This document shows, in pieces, positions 16,583 through 24,344 of a DNA stretch of 64,000 nucleotides. The first letter of the stretch is position 1. Each line of letters begins with the position of its first letter. The notes beneath the pieces are model-generated. The model had not been told where the DNA came from. It saw only the letters and a program-made list of their open reading frames with translations, and did no database searches. The stretch comes from Actinomadura spongiicola (GTDB taxonomy: Bacteria > Actinomycetota > Actinomycetes > Streptosporangiales > Streptosporangiaceae). Where the stretch lies: positions 150,769 through 214,768 of the forward strand of contig NZ_QVNQ01000012.1 of assembly GCF_003432485.1 (NCBI RefSeq). Reading direction: 5' to 3'. A program made the position numbers and the translations under genes.

Positions 16583-17829
16583 CCACCGAACCCACGCCGC
16601 AGCACGGCCCCGACGAACCGCGTCGTCCGGGGACCGGCGAGCACCGCGCGTGGCGGCGCCCCGGCCCGCAGCAGGTCCCGCAGCCGCCGCCCGCCGTCAA
16701 GGGGATGTGGCACGGCGGCGACATGAAGGCGCTGCCCAGGATGAGCGTCCGGCTCCGCCTCACCCTCCTGTACGGGCTGCTGTTCTTCCTGGCGGGCGCG
16801 CTGCTGGTGTTCGTGATGTCGCTGCTGATGGCCGACATCCTCGGCGGCGTCAAGGTGATCGGCTTCAACATCACCGACGAGCAGGCCGCCGCGTTCCAGC
16901 GCCAGTTCGTCGAGCAGACGATGCGGCGGCTCGTCGGACGGTCGCTGCTCGCGCTCGGCGGGGTCGGCATCATCACGCTGGTGCTCGGCTGGTTCGTCGC
17001 CGACCGGGCGCTCGGCCCGCTGCAGCGGGTCACGACCACGGCGCGCCGCCTGTCGGAGAGCACCCTGCACGAGCGGATCGCGCTGGAGGGCCCCGACGAC
17101 GAGATCAAGGAACTGGCCGACACGTTCGACGCGATGCTGGAACGGCTCGGGCAGGCGTTCGACTCGCAGCGCCGTTTCGTCGCGAACGCCTCCCACGAAC
17201 TGCGCACCCCGCTCGCCATCAACCGGACGCTGCTGGAGGTCGCGCTCGGCGACCCCGACGTCTCCGACGACCTGCGCGCCGTCGGCCGGACGCTGCTGGC
17301 GACCAACGCCCGCCACGAGCGGCTCATCGAGGGGTTGCTGCTCCTCGCCCGCAGCGAACGGGAGCTGGTGACCCGCACGCCCGTCGACCTGGCCGAGGTC
17401 GCCACGACCGTGCTGGAGCGGCCCGGACGGGGCGGCGACGACAGCGACGTGACCGTCCATCCGGAGCTGACGCCGGGGAAGGCGCTCGGCGACCCGGTGC
17501 TGCTGGAGCACCTGGTGTCCAACCTTGTCGACAACGCCGTCAAGCACAACGTCGAGGACGGCGGCGAGCTGTGGATCCGCACCGGCATGCTGGAGGGGTA
17601 CGCGACCGTGCAGGTGGAGAACACCGGTCCGGTCGTCCCCGCCTACGAGGTGGAGCGGCTGTTCGAGCCGTTCCGGCGGCTGAACGCCGACCGGGTCGAG
17701 TCGTCCAAGGGCGCCGGGCTCGGCCTGTCCATCGTCCGGTCGGTGGTGCTGGCGCACCGTGGCGCCGTGTACGCGGCGCCGCGCCCCGGCGGCGGGCTGA
17801 TCGTCACCGTCCGCCTCCCACCCGGCTGA
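16579..17829 (+). CDS. cutS: Sensor histidine kinase CutS
   Basis: A 416-aa membrane kinase. A 57-residue cytoplasmic leader precedes helix 1 (about 60-82) and a short external sensor of roughly 35-40 residues (MADILGGVKVIGFNITDEQ onward). Helix 2 (about 122-142) leads to a HAMP linker, the dimerisation box FVANASHELRTPLA with His206, and the ATP-binding domain (NLVDNAVKHN, then GAGLGLSIV). It should phosphorylate CutR, encoded just upstream with a GTGA overlap. The protein has no cysteine at all; as I recall, Streptomyces CutS has conserved sensor-domain cysteines, so signal detection may differ here. Confidence 0.87.
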   Translation: MTTEPTPQHGPDEPRRPGTGEHRAWRRPGPQQVPQPPPAVKGMWHGGDMKALPRMSVRLRLTLLYGLLFFLAGALLVFVMSLLMADILGGVKVIGFNITDEQAAAFQRQFVEQTMRRLVGRSLLALGGVGIITLVLGWFVADRALGPLQRVTTTARRLSESTLHERIALEGPDDEIKELADTFDAMLERLGQAFDSQRRFVANASHELRTPLAINRTLLEVALGDPDVSDDLRAVGRTLLATNARHERLIEGLLLLARSERELVTRTPVDLAEVATTVLERPGRGGDDSDVTVHPELTPGKALGDPVLLEHLVSNLVDNAVKHNVEDGGELWIRTGMLEGYATVQVENTGPVVPAYEVERLFEPFRRLNADRVESSKGAGLGLSIVRSVVLAHRGAVYAAPRPGGGLIVTVRLPPG

Positions 17830-17844
17830 GCCCACCCGGCTGAG
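17817..17844. repeat. 14-bp tandem duplication at the end of cutS
   Basis: CCCACCCGGCTGAG occurs twice in direct succession. The first copy carries the cutS stop codon, so the duplication adds a second in-frame-independent stop region but does not alter the protein. Probably recent slippage. Confidence 0.85.
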
Positions 17845-17858
17845 CCCCGCCGGGGGCG

Positions 17859-20582
17859 TTACTTGAGCGCGGCCGTCGCCACGGTCGGGTCGCCGTCGTA
17901 GTCCATCTCCAGGCCGACGTACCTGTCGCTTCGCACGGTGGCGGCCGTTCCGTTGTAGAGCAGGGGGATGAGGGCGAGGTCGTCCAGCGCCGTCTTCTCG
18001 GCCTGCTGGAACAGGCTCGTCCGGGTCCCGGCGGAGTGCGTCCTGAGCGCGGTGGAGATCAGGTCGTCGAAGCGGACGTTCTTCCAACCGGCCAGGTTGG
18101 AGTACATGTTCTTGTCGGTCGCCACCAGTGTGCCGCCCAGCAGCGGCCACAGCATCGTGTAGGCGCCGGGGTAGTCGGGGCCCCAGGGGAACAACACGAG
18201 ACCGGACGCGTCGGCCGCGACGATCTCCTTCCGGAACCGCGCGTAGTCGCTGAGGGGGACGCCTCTCGTCTCGACCTTCCAACCGAGCGTCGGCGACTCG
18301 AGCATGGCCCGCACGGCCTCCACGAACCGCCGGTACTCGGGCCTCTCCCGGTAGTAGAGCCGGATCGTGGTCCCCGGCTTGAGGCCCGCCCGCCGCGCGA
18401 GCTCCAGGGCCTTCGCCGGGTTCGCCGCCGCGCACGAGGGGCAGGCGCCGGGCTCGCCGAAGCCGGGGATCGCCGCCGGGACGATGCCGTGGGCGGGCTT
18501 GTAGACGCCGCCGAACAGTTCGCTGAGCTTCTTCCGGTCGATGAGGTGGGACACCGCCTCCCGCGCCTCCTTGGACTTCATCGGCCCCCGCGCGGTGATC
18601 GGGACCAGCAGCCGCGTGAACGACGTGCTCCGCGACTTCAGATCGGGCCCGCCGGTCATGCCGAGGGACTCGATCGCGATGGGCGCCCAGTCGACCTGAC
18701 CCGCGGTGTAGCGGGCGCGTCCGAGGTCCGCGGTGGCGACCATGGAGATCTCGACGCCGTCCAGTCTGGTCTTGCCGAACGCCCAGGCGTCGTTGCGGGT
18801 CAGGGAGGCGCGCACGCTCGGCTGGTACTCCTCCAGCTTGAACGGACCGTTGCCGACCGGGTGCCGGTTGAAGGTCGTGTTGTCGTGCCGTCCCGCCGCC
18901 TTGGGGGCGGGCATGAACGCGGGTTCGGACAGCCGAGTGGGAAAGTCGCAGTTGGGTGAGGTGAGCGCGACGCTCAGTTCCGTGTCGGAGACCCCCACGA
19001 CCCCGGACAGCGTCTCGGCCTTGCCGTCCGCGACCGCGGCGAAGCCCTCGATGTCGTTCATCAGGTAGGAGCCGCCGCCTTCGCTGGTGACCCCGGCGCT
19101 GCGCGCCCATCCGCGGACGAACGCCCCCGCGTCGACGGGCTCGCCGTTGCTGAACGTCGTCCCGCCCCTGATGCCGATCTTCCACTGCCGACAGTCCGGG
19201 CCCGGCGTGATCCGGGTCGCGAGCCGGTTGCGTGTGACGCCGTCCGCGCCGACTTCGGTCAGACCGGTGAACAGCTGCTTGGTCAGGAAACGCCCGGTGC
19301 CGGAGATGACGTGCGACGGGTCGATCACGTCGTTGATCGTGCCGGCCGAGAGCGCCGTCATCCGGAACGTGCCGCCGGTCCGTCCGTCCGGTGCCGGTTC
19401 GGGGTCCTCGCCCCCGGTGAGCTGGACGGCGATCACGGTGCCCGCCACGACCAGGGCGACGAGCGCGGCGCCGCCGACGCTCGCCAGCACGCCGATCCCG
19501 CGCCTCCTGCCCTTCACCGGGTGGGTGGGGCCCGTCCCCAGGTGCGGAGGGGACGGCGGAGGCGGTGCCGGGGGAGGCCACGCGGTGTGCCCCCGCGTGT
19601 TCTGAGGCGGGACCGGAGACGGGGGCGCCCACGCCGGCGACGGCGGCGCGGCGGGTGGCGGCTGGACGGTCCGCAGCCGCGCCGACTCGGTGGCCGCCGT
19701 CACGGCGCCCCGGGTGAGGATCACCGAGTCCTCACCGCCGGTCGCCTCCGGCGCGGCGCCCGGCTTCGGCAGGCTCCCCGCCAGGTCCAGCAGGTGCGCC
19801 AGGACGTTGGGGGCCGTTGGACGCAGCGCCGGGTCCTTGCTGAGGCAGTCCGCCACGACCTGGCGCAGTGGTTCTTCCAGGACCCCGAGGTCCGGCGGCA
19901 TGGTGAGGATCCGGTGCATGACCGCGGGGATGGAGTCCTGCCCGAACGCGGGCCGCGCCGTGGCCGCGTACACCATCGTGGTGCCCCACGCGAACACGTC
20001 GGCCTCCGGCCCGACCGGCGCCCCGGAGATCTGCTCGGGCGCCATGTAGGCGGGGGTGCCGACGGCCGTGCTCGACAGCGTGCCCGTCGCGTCCAGCGCC
20101 CGCGCGATCCCGAAGTCGATCACGCGCGGGCCGTCCGGGGCGAGCAACACGTTGGCGGGTTTGAAGTCGCGGTGCACGACGCCCGCCTGGTGGATGGCGG
20201 CGAGCGCCGTCATCGTCCCGATCGCCAGCCGGTCCAGGTCGGTGCCGCGCCGCGGGCCCTCGTCCGCCAGCACCCGCGACAGCGGCGGGCCGTCGATGTA
20301 CTCGCTGACGATGTACGGGCTGTCGCCCTCGACGTCGGAGGCCAGGACGCGGGCCGTGCAGAACGCCGAGACGCGCTGGGCCACCGCCACCTCGGCCGCG
20401 AACCGCGCCCTGGCCTTCGGGTCGCCGCTGAACCGCGCGTGCAGCAACTTCACGGCGACCCGGCGCCCCTCGTCGTCCTCGCCGAGATAGACGGTGCCCT
20501 GACCGCCCGCCCCGAGGAGTCCGGTCAGCCGGTAGGAGCCGAGACGCGACGGATCACCCCCGCGAAGGGGGGTGATCTCCAT
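17859..20582 (-). CDS. Ser/Thr receptor kinase fused to a family-5 solute-binding sensor domain
   Basis: A 907-aa fusion. Residues about 15-270 are a Hanks-type kinase: GAGGQGTVYLG loop, VAVKLL (Lys45), HRDFKPANVLL (Asp139), VIDFGIA (Asp156), and APEQ. A Pro-rich juxtamembrane linker (about 305-360) leads to one membrane helix (about 363-388). The outer part (about 403-907) is an SBP_bac_5 domain like DppA/OppA: GGTFRMTALSAGTINDVIDP, FTGLTEV, WKIGIRGGTTFSNGEPVDA. It probably senses a peptide or similar ligand outside and signals inside. The start is ATG 20582, two bases after the stop of a paralogous kinase gene. An ABC permease for the sensor domain is absent nearby, which argues for sensing, not transport. 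Confidence 0.88.
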   Translation of the reverse strand: MEITPLRGGDPSRLGSYRLTGLLGAGGQGTVYLGEDDEGRRVAVKLLHARFSGDPKARARFAAEVAVAQRVSAFCTARVLASDVEGDSPYIVSEYIDGPPLSRVLADEGPRRGTDLDRLAIGTMTALAAIHQAGVVHRDFKPANVLLAPDGPRVIDFGIARALDATGTLSSTAVGTPAYMAPEQISGAPVGPEADVFAWGTTMVYAATARPAFGQDSIPAVMHRILTMPPDLGVLEEPLRQVVADCLSKDPALRPTAPNVLAHLLDLAGSLPKPGAAPEATGGEDSVILTRGAVTAATESARLRTVQPPPAAPPSPAWAPPSPVPPQNTRGHTAWPPPAPPPPSPPHLGTGPTHPVKGRRRGIGVLASVGGAALVALVVAGTVIAVQLTGGEDPEPAPDGRTGGTFRMTALSAGTINDVIDPSHVISGTGRFLTKQLFTGLTEVGADGVTRNRLATRITPGPDCRQWKIGIRGGTTFSNGEPVDAGAFVRGWARSAGVTSEGGGSYLMNDIEGFAAVADGKAETLSGVVGVSDTELSVALTSPNCDFPTRLSEPAFMPAPKAAGRHDNTTFNRHPVGNGPFKLEEYQPSVRASLTRNDAWAFGKTRLDGVEISMVATADLGRARYTAGQVDWAPIAIESLGMTGGPDLKSRSTSFTRLLVPITARGPMKSKEAREAVSHLIDRKKLSELFGGVYKPAHGIVPAAIPGFGEPGACPSCAAANPAKALELARRAGLKPGTTIRLYYRERPEYRRFVEAVRAMLESPTLGWKVETRGVPLSDYARFRKEIVAADASGLVLFPWGPDYPGAYTMLWPLLGGTLVATDKNMYSNLAGWKNVRFDDLISTALRTHSAGTRTSLFQQAEKTALDDLALIPLLYNGTAATVRSDRYVGLEMDYDGDPTVATAALK

Positions 20583-20584
20583 CG

Positions 20585-22273
20585 TCACTTGCTCACGGTC
20601 CCGAAGGCGCTCGCCGTCGCGGCGGACCGGTTCTCCCGCCACTCCCAGCGCAGGATGTCGCCCGACGGGGACGGCTTGAACTTGATGTAGCCGGGGGCGC
20701 ACTCCTTCGGATCCATGCCCGTGAGCGGCGTCTCCTGGTACTCGATCTCCGAGCTGTTCGCGTCACCGGACAGGTGCGAGAGCCGGGTACGGCATTCGAC
20801 ACCCGAGTTGGCCGGGTACGTGTACGTCCCGAGCCCCACCGAGTAGGCGAGCGTGAACCGGACCTGGAAACTGGTGTTGCCCGAAGCGGCGCCCGGCTGC
20901 GTGCCGTTGCCCCGGAACACCCCGATGAGCCCCTCACGTGTGCCGCTGAGGGTCGGCGACGGTATCACGGGCGGCGAGTAGGTGTTCGGCGGCACGTACG
21001 GGTCGGGGTCGTCGTCGCCGGAGGCGGCGACGACGATCGCCACGATCACGATCACCACGATGAGCACGAGGACGCCGCAGCCGATCGCGAGGGCCGGCCC
21101 GGCGCCGCCGGACCGCCTGGGCGGCGTGTAGCCGAGCCCCGGCGGTCCCGGCGGCATCGGCTGCCCCATCGGCTGCCCCATCGGCATGCCCCGCTGCGGC
21201 TGCGGCGGGGGCGGCATCGCCCCGCCCTGGTACATCGGCATCGGCGGCGGCGTGATCGGCTGGGGCGGCGGGGTGTTCGGCCCCGGCATCCCGCCCTGGT
21301 GCATCGGCATCGGCGGCGGGGTGATGTGCTGTTGCGGCGGCTGAGGGCGGGGCGCCGGCGGCACCGGAGGCGGCGGCGGGAGCTGCGCCGCGATCCGGGT
21401 GCCCTGGTTCAGCAGCTCCTCCTGCCCGGCTCCCTGACCGGCGGGCGCGGCGCCGACATGGCCCAGCAGGTGCAGCAGGAGTTGCGCGGCCGGAGGGCGC
21501 AGGCCCGCGTCCTTGGAGAGGCAGCGTCCGATGAGGTCGCGCAGCGGGCCCGGGGGCAGCGCGGACAGGTCCGGCTCCTCGTTGAGGATCCGGTTGATGA
21601 TGACCGGCAGCGTGTCCGCCTCGAACGGCGACTGCCCGGTCGCGGCGAACACCATCGTCGCGGCCCAGGCGAAGATGTCCACGGCCGGGGTCAGCGGCGC
21701 GCCGGTCAGCTGCTCGGGCGCCAGGTAGCCCGGCGTGCCGACCACCATGCCGGTGGCGGTCACCGCGCTCTCCTGCGAGTTGACCGTCCGGGCGATGCCG
21801 AAGTCGACGACGCGGGGGCCGTCGGACGCGAGCATGACGTTGTTCGGCTTGAAGTCGCGGTGGACGATCCCGGCCTCGTGGATGGCGGCGAGCGCCGTCA
21901 CCGTGCCGATCGCGAGCCGTTCCAACTCCTGGGGGCTGCGCGGCCCGTCGTGCGCGACCACGTCGTGCAGCGACGGACCGTCGATGAACTCGCTGACGAC
22001 GTACGGCTGGTCGCCCTGGACGTCGGCCTCCAGCACGCGAGCCGTGCAGAACGGCTCGACCTTCTGCGCCGCGGCGACCTCCCGGCTGAACCGGGCACGC
22101 GCGGCGGGATCGTTCGCCATCTGGGCGTGCAGCAGCTTGACGGCGACGTACTCGCCCCCCGGCGCCCTGCCGAGGAACACGGCGCCCTGGCCACCGGCGC
22201 CGAGCCGCCCGACGACCTCGTACTGCCCGAGTGCCCTAGGATCGCCCGGCTCCAGCGGAGCGGCATCCGGCAT
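20585..22273 (-). CDS. Ser/Thr receptor kinase with small extracellular domain
   Basis: A 562-aa membrane kinase, close paralogue of the downstream fusion gene in the kinase part: GAGGQGAVFLG, VAVKLL (Lys46), HRDFKPNNVML, VVDFGIA, GTPGYLAPEQL. A long Pro/Met/Gln-rich linker (about 300-395, with repeated PMPM and GQP motifs) precedes one membrane helix (ALAIGCGVLVLIVVIVIVAI). A roughly 130-residue outer domain has one cysteine pair (VECRTR and PKECAPGY) that could form a disulfide. GGAGGT lies three bases before the ATG. The two kinases are one transcription unit and may act as a pair. Confidence 0.88.
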   Translation of the reverse strand: MPDAAPLEPGDPRALGQYEVVGRLGAGGQGAVFLGRAPGGEYVAVKLLHAQMANDPAARARFSREVAAAQKVEPFCTARVLEADVQGDQPYVVSEFIDGPSLHDVVAHDGPRSPQELERLAIGTVTALAAIHEAGIVHRDFKPNNVMLASDGPRVVDFGIARTVNSQESAVTATGMVVGTPGYLAPEQLTGAPLTPAVDIFAWAATMVFAATGQSPFEADTLPVIINRILNEEPDLSALPPGPLRDLIGRCLSKDAGLRPPAAQLLLHLLGHVGAAPAGQGAGQEELLNQGTRIAAQLPPPPPVPPAPRPQPPQQHITPPPMPMHQGGMPGPNTPPPQPITPPPMPMYQGGAMPPPPQPQRGMPMGQPMGQPMPPGPPGLGYTPPRRSGGAGPALAIGCGVLVLIVVIVIVAIVVAASGDDDPDPYVPPNTYSPPVIPSPTLSGTREGLIGVFRGNGTQPGAASGNTSFQVRFTLAYSVGLGTYTYPANSGVECRTRLSHLSGDANSSEIEYQETPLTGMDPKECAPGYIKFKPSPSGDILRWEWRENRSAATASAFGTVSK

Positions 22274-22781
22274 CTGACCTCCAGTGACCCGCAGTGATGT
22301 CCCGCGATGATGTGCGCCGGGCCCGATGGGGGGCCGCTATGCCGGCGATCGCCGGGCAGACCCCGCAGGGGACCCGCCCCCAACCTCAGGCGGGCACGAT
22401 ATCGCGTTAGTTCAGACGTTTCACCGAAGAGTCTGGTTCGACGGTCGACCAGGTCGGGTGACCCGCCCGGCGCGCCGGGCAGGTCGGCGCGCGCAACTCC
22501 GCCCGGACCGATATGATCCCCGACCGCCGCGGGATCCACGGCGGGGCGTCCACCGTGCAGGGAGCAGCACGGTGACATCCGTCGAAATGTGTGACGGAAG
22601 ACACAGTACGAGGAAGAGATGCGGGTGATAGGTGTCACTCGTGGGGACGGTCGCGCCTCGTGTGTCGCGGGTCACCAATCGTGACAGAATTTCCCGCCCG
22701 GATCGGGCACAAGAACGGCCCCCCGAGCGTTAGTTCCGCGCGACGGGGCGCATAAAGCACTGAGGGGGATGGAGACAGAAG
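22274..22781. other. 508-bp intergenic region between divergent kinase and DUF4193 genes
   Basis: No gene is supported on either strand here. It contains TTAGTT (22730) and TAAAGC (22753) 17 bp apart, a possible promoter for the DUF4193 gene, and a GTGT..ACAC inverted motif near 22595. I see no terminator-like hairpin and no RNA gene that I can recognise. Confidence 0.4.
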
Positions 22782-23078
22782 ATGGCGACCGACTACGACA
22801 GCCCACGCAAGACAGACGACGATCTCAGCGAGGACAGCCTCCAGGAGTTGCAGGCCCGCCGCGCGGACAAGGCGGCCAGCATCATCGACGAGGACCTGGA
22901 CGCCGGTGAGGTCGCCGAGCTTCCGGGCGCCGACCTGTCGAACGAGGAGCTCACCTTCCGGGTGGTTCCGCGGCAGGCCGACGAGTTCACCTGCACGCGG
23001 TGCTTCCTGGTGCATCACCGCAGCCAGCTGGCCACGGAGAAGAACGGTCAGCCGGTCTGCCGCGAATGCGCCGCCTGA
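22782..23078 (+). CDS. DUF4193 family protein with zinc-ribbon-like cysteines
   Basis: A 98-aa protein of the actinobacterial DUF4193 family. The acidic N-terminal half (DLSEDSLQELQARRADK, then DLDAGEVAELPGADLSNEEL) is followed by a four-cysteine module CTRC (near residue 70) and CREC (near 94), expected to bind zinc. The family is nearly universal in actinobacteria next to dut or in this neighbourhood; role unknown, perhaps binding of RNA polymerase or nucleic acid. The start follows GGAGACAGAAG. Probably transcribed from the upstream intergenic promoter. Confidence 0.88.
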   Translation: MATDYDSPRKTDDDLSEDSLQELQARRADKAASIIDEDLDAGEVAELPGADLSNEELTFRVVPRQADEFTCTRCFLVHHRSQLATEKNGQPVCRECAA

Positions 23079-23095
23079 CCGGGAGTGGCCGCCGG

Positions 23096-23920
23096 GTGAC
23101 GGGAGAGAGCGAACGACGTGATGACGAGGTGGAGCCGTCCGGCCATGACGGCTCCACGGAGGTCGGCGAGCTGATCGGACGGCTCGTCGGCGACGAGCGC
23201 ATGGACCGTGAGACCCGCGGCCGCCTGCTCGGACGGCTGGCCGGCCTGCTCGGCCAGAACGCCCGCCGGGCGGGCGCCGCGGGTGTCGCACGCGGCCGGT
23301 GGCTCGGCGAACTGCTCGTCGAGGCCGCCCCGCACATCCCCATCCGTGACATCGACACGCTCCAGGCCCACCACCCCGGCCTGATGGGCGAGGAACTCGC
23401 CGACAAGATCGTCAAGGTCGCCGCGAACGGCACGACCGCGGTCGGCGCCGCCGGGGGCGCGCTCGCCGCGGTGGAGTTCGCCGCTCCGCCGCTGTTGCTG
23501 ACCGCGCCCGCCCAGCTCGCCGCCGAGACCCTCGTGATCGCGGCCATCGAGGTCAAGATGATCGCCGAGCTGCACGAGGTGTACGGCGTGCGCGTCCAGG
23601 GCGGCGGCACCGCCCGCGGCGCCGCGTTCGTCACGTCCTGGGCCCGGCAACGCGGCGTCAACCCCCTGGAGACCGGCTCCCTCACCAGCGCGCTGGGCAC
23701 GGCCGCCAAGTCGGCCCTGCGCAAACGACTCCTGCGCACGTTCGGCCGCAGCCTCGGCACCATGGGCCCGTTCCTCACCGGCGCGGCCGCCGGAGCGGCC
23801 CTCAACCGCTCCGCGACCAAGGCCCTCGCCAACAAGATACGCAAGGACCTCGGCGCGACCGTCGGACCGCCCCCGATCGACCCGGGCACTCCGCCCCCGG
23901 TCGCCCCGGGCCCCCACTAG
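23096..23920 (+). CDS. Unknown Ala-rich helical protein
   Basis: A 274-aa protein I do not recognise. A charged, acidic N-terminus (about 1-45) precedes helical sequence with an Arg-rich amphipathic region (GRLLGRLAGLLGQNARRAG). A long hydrophobic Ala/Leu/Val stretch (about 115-160, AAVEFAAPPLLLTAPAQLAA) and a basic C-terminal region (KSALRKRLLRTFGRSLG) follow, ending in a Pro-rich tail. It resembles EcsC-type membrane-associated proteins in texture only. GTG 23096 with GGGAG ten bases upstream is taken as start; ATG 23066 is an alternative. It sits 17 bases after DUF4193, probably in the same unit. Confidence 0.6.
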   Translation: MTGESERRDDEVEPSGHDGSTEVGELIGRLVGDERMDRETRGRLLGRLAGLLGQNARRAGAAGVARGRWLGELLVEAAPHIPIRDIDTLQAHHPGLMGEELADKIVKVAANGTTAVGAAGGALAAVEFAAPPLLLTAPAQLAAETLVIAAIEVKMIAELHEVYGVRVQGGGTARGAAFVTSWARQRGVNPLETGSLTSALGTAAKSALRKRLLRTFGRSLGTMGPFLTGAAAGAALNRSATKALANKIRKDLGATVGPPPIDPGTPPPVAPGPH

Positions 23921-23927
23921 CCCTCCG

Positions 23928-24215
23928 TCAGCCTTCGGACCTGAGGTTCGACGGCAGCTCACCGGTGCCCTTGGCCCACTGCCTGGCGGCGGCACGGGTG
24001 GCGAGCAGGCGCGCGAGCTCCATCCCGACGCCCATCACCACGGCCCAGCCGATCGCCTCGGTCAGCGCGACCTCGGGGGACTCGGGGTTCGTCGGCGGCT
24101 CCTTCCCGGTGCTCTTCTTCCAGGCCAGCGTGATCGCCTTCTTCGCGACGAAACCGCCCGCGAAGGCCGCGGCGCCGGCCATCACCCGCCAGCCGAGGTC
24201 GCCCTTGTCCGCCAT
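23928..24215 (-). CDS. DUF4235 small membrane protein
   Basis: A 95-aa protein with the DUF4235 pattern: GWRVMAGAAAFAGGFVAKKA (helix 1), the loop WKKSTGKEPPTNPESPEV, then EAIGWAVVMGVGMELARLLATR (helix 2) and a basic tail. Small two-helix actinobacterial membrane protein with no known role. It is convergent with the preceding gene, seven bases apart, and diverges from valS. GAGGAC lies five or so bases before the ATG. Confidence 0.85.
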   Translation of the reverse strand: MADKGDLGWRVMAGAAAFAGGFVAKKAITLAWKKSTGKEPPTNPESPEVALTEAIGWAVVMGVGMELARLLATRAAARQWAKGTGELPSNLRSEG

Positions 24216-24332
24216 GTTCGTCCTCCAGTCGTCCTGTCCTGTCCGACGCTACCGGAACGGCCCGCCGCCGGCGGTGGCGGCGACCGCCGCGACGCCGCCG
24301 AACAATTGGCCTGCGATCCGGGTCGATGTCAA

Positions 24333-24338
24333 TACGAT
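24333..24338 (+). promoter_or_regulatory. -10 element of valS, leaderless
   Basis: TACGAT ends six bases before the valS ATG, with no Shine-Dalgarno between, so the transcript probably begins at the start codon. No T-box-like leader is present. Confidence 0.5.
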
Positions 24339-24344
24339 TGATCC

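Noticed and set aside
16219..19632. Very long minus-strand open frame across cutR, cutS and the kinase gene
   Set aside because: Antisense or frame-shifted shadow of GC-rich coding DNA; composition is Arg/Gly/Pro-dominated with no domain, and the true genes in other frames have strong motifs.
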